The notes below the pieces were generated by a model that saw nothing but the letters and a program-made list of their open reading frames with translations, had not been told where the DNA came from and made no database searches. DNA of 64,000 nucleotides. Origin: Sphingopyxis sp. JAI128. Lineage in GTDB: Bacteria; Pseudomonadota; Alphaproteobacteria; Sphingomonadales; Sphingomonadaceae. The position numbers and the translations under genes were made by a program. Numbering within the stretch: position 1 is the stretch's first letter; every line of letters starts with the position of its first letter. Positions 60,157-64,000 of this stretch are shown here, in pieces. The DNA is taken from the NCBI RefSeq assembly GCF_014207235.1, contig NZ_JACHDA010000006.1:62001-126000 (forward strand). Reading direction: 5' to 3'.

Positions 60157-60903
60157 TTAGCCAAGCTTTTCCATCACCGCGTCGGGGATTTCGTAATTGC
60201 CCCATACGGTCTGGACGTCGTCGTCGTCGTCGAGGGTGTCGATCAGCTTGAACAGCGTCTGCGCGACCGCCTCGTCGGCGACCTCGCTCTTCAGCGTCGG
60301 ACGCCACGCGAGCTTGACGCCCTCGGCCTCGCCGAGCTTGGCTTCGAGCGCCTTCGCGACTTCGTGCAGGCTGTCGACGCTCGTCCAGATGTCGTGACCA
60401 TCCTCGGACGATTCGACGTCGTCTGCGCCCGCGTCGAGCGCGGCTTCGAATACGGTGTCGGCGTCGCCGGCGCTTGCGGCGTAGCTGATCATGCCGAGCC
60501 GGTCGAAGCCGTGACTGACGCTACCCGACGTGCCGAGGTTTCCGCCATTTTTGGAAAAGGCGGTGCGGACGTTGGTCGCGGTGCGGTTGCGGTTGTCGGT
60601 CAGCGCCTCGACGATCAGCGACACGCCGCCGGGGCCATAGCCCTCGTAGCGGATTTCCTCGTAATTCTCGCCGTCATTGCCCGCGGCCTTGTCGATCGCG
60701 CGCTGGATATTGTCTTTCGGCATCGACTGCGCCTTGGCGGCGTTGACCGCGGCGCGCAGGCGCGCGTTCGCGTCGGGGTCGGGCAGTCCCATCTTCGCGG
60801 CGACCGTGATTTCGCGGCTGAGCTTCGAAAACAGGCTGCTGCGCTTTTTGTCCTGCGCACCCTTGCGGTGCATGATGTTCTTGAATTTACTATGGCCGGC
60901 CAT
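60157..60903 (-). CDS. yebC: YebC/PmpR-family protein
   Basis: A 248-residue YebC with the N-terminal [18 protein letters not shown] signature and the family's three domains. Members act as transcriptional regulators or as ribosome-associated factors that relieve proline stalling. Gene order YebC-RuvC is widely conserved. Confidence 0.96.
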   Translation of the reverse strand: MAGHSKFKNIMHRKGAQDKKRSSLFSKLSREITVAAKMGLPDPDANARLRAAVNAAKAQSMPKDNIQRAIDKAAGNDGENYEEIRYEGYGPGGVSLIVEALTDNRNRTATNVRTAFSKNGGNLGTSGSVSHGFDRLGMISYAASAGDADTVFEAALDAGADDVESSEDGHDIWTSVDSLHEVAKALEAKLGEAEGVKLAWRPTLKSEVADEAVAQTLFKLIDTLDDDDDVQTVWGNYEIPDAVMEKLG

Positions 60904-60960
60904 GGCTCTCTTCTTTACGGCTGGGAGGAACTGGAGGCGCGCTTACATCAGGACCGAACG

Positions 60961-61452
60961 TCAAAGCAACCGCTGCCACCACCCGACATCGCGCCAGCTG
61001 CCCATTTTCCAACCGACTTCGCGGTAGATTCCGACCGGAGTGAAGCCCATTGTCTCATGGAAGCCGATGCTGGCCCCATTCGGCAGGGCAATTCCCGCGA
61101 AGACTGCGTGGACATTGCGATTGCTCAGAATTGGAAACAGCGCCTCATAAAGCCGCCGTCCAATTCCTGCGCGGGCGAACGCCGCATCGAGGTAGATCGC
61201 AACATCGGCCGAGGTCGCATAGGCCTCTCGCGTGCGGTGCGGGGAGCCATAGGCATATCCCGCAATTTTACCATCCTCCTCGGCGACCAGCCAGCCATGG
61301 CTGGTTGCGTACGCCTCTATCCGGTGCGCCATTTCCACCGCATCGGGCGGATCGCGTTCGAAACTGACCCAAGTGTCCGTCACATAGGGTGCATAAATCT
61401 CGGCGCATCGCGCGGCATCGGTCGATGTCGCCGGGCGGATATCGACGCTCAC
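60961..61452 (-). CDS. GNAT acetyltransferase, phosphinothricin-acetyltransferase type
   Basis: A 163-residue GNAT-fold N-acetyltransferase. The acetyl-CoA-binding loop lies around [12 protein letters not shown], and the end [14 protein letters not shown] resembles Pat/MddA enzymes that acetylate phosphinothricin or methionine derivatives. The actual substrate is unknown. It overlaps the ybjQ-like gene start by 4 bp. Confidence 0.88.
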   Translation of the reverse strand: MSVDIRPATSTDAARCAEIYAPYVTDTWVSFERDPPDAVEMAHRIEAYATSHGWLVAEEDGKIAGYAYGSPHRTREAYATSADVAIYLDAAFARAGIGRRLYEALFPILSNRNVHAVFAGIALPNGASIGFHETMGFTPVGIYREVGWKMGSWRDVGWWQRLL

Positions 61453-61775
61453 CCCAGCATCACCGCCGTTCCGGAGGCACTGACCATCAGCATCGAACCA
61501 TTCTGGCCGAGCACCTCATAGTCGAGATCGACGCCGACCACCGCGTTGCCGCCGAGGCGCGCGGCTTCGGCTTCCATCTCGGCGATCGCTTCCTTGCGCG
61601 CGCGGGCGAGGACATCCTCATATTTGCCCGAACGGCCGCCGACGATGTCGGTGATGCTCGCGAACAGGTCGCGGAACAGGTTGGCGCCGACGATCACCTC
61701 GCCGGTGACGATGCCCAGATATTCGCGGACCGGATGGCCTTCGACAGTGTTGGTCGTGGTGCTGAACATCGTCAC
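61449..61775 (-). CDS. YbjQ/UPF0145-family protein
   Basis: A 108-residue YbjQ-like protein (heavy-metal-binding-like fold) with [24 protein letters not shown] and the conserved [15 protein letters not shown] strand. It forms oligomeric rings in known structures, with function undefined. It is translationally coupled to the GNAT gene. Confidence 0.9.
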   Translation of the reverse strand: MTMFSTTTNTVEGHPVREYLGIVTGEVIVGANLFRDLFASITDIVGGRSGKYEDVLARARKEAIAEMEAEAARLGGNAVVGVDLDYEVLGQNGSMLMVSASGTAVMLG

Positions 61776-61801
61776 TCTCCTGGCTGCGGTAGGGATTGGC
61801 G

Positions 61802-62044
61802 TCAGTCGATGCCGAGCGCCGATTTATAGACGTCGAGAATCGCTTCCATTTCCTTGCGGTCGTGCGGCGGCAATTTGCGCAGGCGCACGATCTGGCGCAT
61901 GATTTTGGGGTCGTAACCCTGCGATTTCGCTTCGTTATAGGTGTCGCGGATATCGTCGGCGATGCCCTTTTTCTCTTCTTCCAGACGCTCGATGCGTTCG
62001 ATGAAAAGACGCAGCTGTTCGTCGGACACGGTGGCTTCGCTCAT
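61802..62044 (-). CDS. gapR: GapR nucleoid-associated protein (DUF2312)
   Basis: An 80-residue DUF2312 protein with a predicted N-terminal coiled coil (residues 8-45) and the [19 protein letters not shown] signature. GapR encircles overtwisted DNA ahead of replication and transcription in Caulobacter. Alphaproteobacteria-specific family, so a good taxonomic marker. Confidence 0.93.
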   Translation of the reverse strand: MSEATVSDEQLRLFIERIERLEEEKKGIADDIRDTYNEAKSQGYDPKIMRQIVRLRKLPPHDRKEMEAILDVYKSALGID

Positions 62045-62107
62045 TTTATACTCCGCTGGGATGAAAGGTGAGGTGGCGAGAATCGCCTCGGCGCGTCCCT
62101 AGCGAGG

Positions 62108-62428
62108 TCAGGGATTCTTCGCCATGCTTTCTTCCATCCGCGCGAGCTGTTCGGGGGTGGCGGCAGTGTGATAGCGCGCTTTCCATTCCGCCGTCGGCAT
62201 GCCGTGGATGATCGCGCGACCCGTTTCCCTGTCCATGTCGCCGGCCTCGGCGATCCAGTCGCCAAGGCAGTTGCGGCAAAAGCCCGCGAGGCCCATCAGG
62301 TCGATGTTTGCGGCGTCGCTGCGGTGCTGGAGCAGGCGGACGAGGCGGCGGAAAGCCGCGGCGGCGGCCGCGTCGTCGAGTTGGTCGAGGGCGTCGTTCC
62401 CGGTCGTCTGATCGTCGCTGCAGGACAT
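62108..62428 (-). CDS. DUF1244 family protein
   Basis: A 106-residue cytoplasmic protein with the DUF1244 core: LVRLLQHRSDAANIDLMGLAGFCRNCLGDW, including a CRNC pair. The function is unknown. It is common in alphaproteobacteria. The ATG at 62428 is supported by an AAGGAG 6 bp upstream. Confidence 0.88.
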   Translation of the reverse strand: MSCSDDQTTGNDALDQLDDAAAAAAFRRLVRLLQHRSDAANIDLMGLAGFCRNCLGDWIAEAGDMDRETGRAIIHGMPTAEWKARYHTAATPEQLARMEESMAKNP

Positions 62429-62521
62429 GCTGGCTCCTTTGATGATTGAATAGCTATACGGTTGTTGCCTTGACCGCATCAAGGCGGCATTGCCCTAACG
62501 TCCCCAATCGTCGGAGCATGT

Positions 62522-63976
62522 GTGGTTCAGAGCTTTACCCCCCGCCAACGCAAGGTGCGCATCCTTGCGACGCTTGGTCCGGCCAGTGCGAATGCCGAGA
62601 TGATCGCCGAACTGCATCGCGCGGGCGCCGATGCCTTTCGCGTCAATATGAGCCACGGCGACCATGAAGGTCACGCCAAGGTGATCGCCGCGATCCGCGC
62701 GCTCGAAAAGGACACCGGCCGCCCGACAACGATCCTCGTCGACTTGCAAGGACCCAAGCTGCGCGTCGGGACGTTCAAGGACGGTCCGGCCGAGCTGGTG
62801 AAGGGCAAGTCATTCGTCCTCGACACCGACAAGACGCCGGGCGACGCGACGCGTGTCCATTTGCCGCACCCCGAATTGTTCGCGGCGGCCGAGCCCGATA
62901 CACGCCTGCTGATCGACGACGGCAAGCTGGTGCTGCGCGTCAAACGCGTGTCGCCGGACCGGCTCGAGACGGTGGTCGAGGTCGGCGGGAAGATTTCGGA
63001 CCGCAAGGGCGTCAATGTCCCCGACGTGGTCGTCCCGCTCGCCGCGCTCACCGAAAAGGATCGCAAGGACCTGACCTTCGCGCTCGAACAGGGTGTCGAC
63101 TGGATCGCGCTCTCGTTCGTCCAGCGGCCCGAGGACGTCGCCGAGGCGCGGCGGCTGATCGGCGGCAAGGCGGCGCTGCTCGTGAAATTCGAAAAGCCGT
63201 CGGGGGTGCAGCGGATCGAGGAAATCCTCGAGCTCGCCGATGCGGCGATGGTCGCGCGCGGCGACCTGGGCGTCGAACTGCCCCCCGAAGCGGTGCCGCC
63301 GCTTCAGAAAAAGATCGTCGCGACCGCGCGGCGCATGGGCAAGCCCGTCGTCGTTGCGACGCAGATGCTCGAATCGATGATCGTCTCGCCGTCGCCGACG
63401 CGCGCGGAAGTTAGCGATGTTGCGACAGCGGTTTACGACGGCGCCGATGCGATCATGCTGTCGGCCGAGACCGCGGCGGGCGCCTGGCCGGTGGAAGCTG
63501 TCACCATGATGGATTCGATCGCGCGCTCGGTCGAAAGCGATCCCGATTATTACCGCCGCCTGCATTTCACCGAGACCGCGCCCGACGCGACGACCGCCGA
63601 CGCGCTCGCCGAGGCGGCGGGGACGATCATCCAGACGATCGCCGCCGATGCGATCATCTGCTTCACCGCATCGGGTTCGACCGCGCGGCGTGTCGCGCGC
63701 GAGCGACCGGGGGCGCCGCTGCTGGTGCTGACGCCGAAGCGCGAAGCGGCGCGGCGCATGGGCCTGCTCTGGGGCGCGCATGCCGTGCCGACCAAGGACA
63801 TCGGCAGCTTCGAGGAGATGATCGCCAAGGGCAAGCGCATGGCGCTGCGTCACGGAATCTGCAAGGCGGGCGCGAAGCTGGTGATGATGGCGGGCGTGCC
63901 GTTCGGCACCCCGGGGTCGACCAATGTGCTTCACGTCGCAACGCTGACCGGCGACGAACTGCGCGGGTACAGCTGA
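62522..63976 (+). CDS. pyk: Pyruvate kinase
   Basis: A 484-residue pyruvate kinase. N-terminal TLGPAS and DLQGPKLRVG motifs, the active-site VKFEKPSGVQRIEEIL and MVARGDLGVELP segments, and a C-terminal allosteric domain. It converts PEP and ADP to pyruvate and ATP in central metabolism. GTG start at 62522, divergent from the DUF1244 gene with a roughly 90-bp gap. Confidence 0.97.
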   Translation: MVQSFTPRQRKVRILATLGPASANAEMIAELHRAGADAFRVNMSHGDHEGHAKVIAAIRALEKDTGRPTTILVDLQGPKLRVGTFKDGPAELVKGKSFVLDTDKTPGDATRVHLPHPELFAAAEPDTRLLIDDGKLVLRVKRVSPDRLETVVEVGGKISDRKGVNVPDVVVPLAALTEKDRKDLTFALEQGVDWIALSFVQRPEDVAEARRLIGGKAALLVKFEKPSGVQRIEEILELADAAMVARGDLGVELPPEAVPPLQKKIVATARRMGKPVVVATQMLESMIVSPSPTRAEVSDVATAVYDGADAIMLSAETAAGAWPVEAVTMMDSIARSVESDPDYYRRLHFTETAPDATTADALAEAAGTIIQTIAADAIICFTASGSTARRVARERPGAPLLVLTPKREAARRMGLLWGAHAVPTKDIGSFEEMIAKGKRMALRHGICKAGAKLVMMAGVPFGTPGSTNVLHVATLTGDELRGYS

Positions 63977-64000
63977 GTAGCATTCCTCCCTGTGCCGTAG

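Noticed and set aside
1-64000. CRISPR arrays, insertion sequences, phage genes
   Set aside because: No regularly spaced repeats, transposase, integrase or phage structural genes were seen.

Overview
The window is GC-rich (coding third positions strongly G/C) and comes from an alphaproteobacterium. The GapR and DUF1244 proteins, the many TonB-dependent receptors, the YebC-RuvC-RuvA-RuvB-YbgC-TolQRAB-Pal order and the style of the T2SS operon suggest Sphingomonadales. Sphingopyxis or a close relative is my inference, not proven here. No insertion sequence, phage, CRISPR array or rRNA was seen. One tRNA gene, tRNA-Leu(GAG), is present.

Region 1 (94-11569, + strand) is a tightly packed locus for D-amino-acid-containing peptides. 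It holds two penicillin-binding-protein-like serine hydrolases, two M19 (renal) dipeptidases, a TonB receptor, a YkvI-type membrane carrier, and the pair DgcA (enolase-fold N-acetyl-D-Glu racemase / dipeptide epimerase) and DgcN (DUF1611 D-Glu N-acetyltransferase). Together they could import D/L peptides, hydrolyse them and convert D-Glu to an L-Glu derivative. Region 2 (11598-13055, - strand) has an M23 peptidase, an ECF sigma factor and a stand-alone FecR N-terminal domain.

Region 3 (13197-27832) is a surface-glycan cluster. A long + strand operon encodes an HpcH-type aldolase, an inositol-monophosphatase-family protein, Wza- and Wzz-like export proteins, a GtrB-like polyprenol glycosyltransferase, a GT-C membrane protein, a sugar reductase/epimerase, a TPP enzyme, GtrA and a methyltransferase. 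It faces rfbG/rfbF (CDP-glucose pathway), and a second GT-C enzyme is divergent from rfbF. The set suggests a CDP-4-keto-6-deoxyglucose-derived, possibly branched, sugar that is moved by a gtr-type route.

Region 4 (27833-35672) has an intergenic stretch with several operator-like palindromes, an SDR/enoyl-CoA hydratase pair, and a sulfatase module: two formylglycine sulfatases, a lipoprotein-type formylglycine-generating enzyme and a TetR regulator. The two sulfatase promoters share a 21-bp element. A decayed hemN fragment and tRNA-Leu follow.

Region 5 (35523-52047) is a beta-helix lipoprotein, a TonB receptor and a complete type II secretion operon (gspC-N plus prepilin peptidase). In-register Pho-box repeats stand before both the lipoprotein and gspC, so the whole block looks phosphate-starvation controlled. 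Region 6 (52091-63976) is housekeeping: Pal-TolB-TolA-TolR-TolQ-YbgC, RuvB/A/C (with two extra genes between ruvA and ruvB), YebC, a GNAT acetyltransferase, YbjQ, GapR, a DUF1244 protein and pyruvate kinase.
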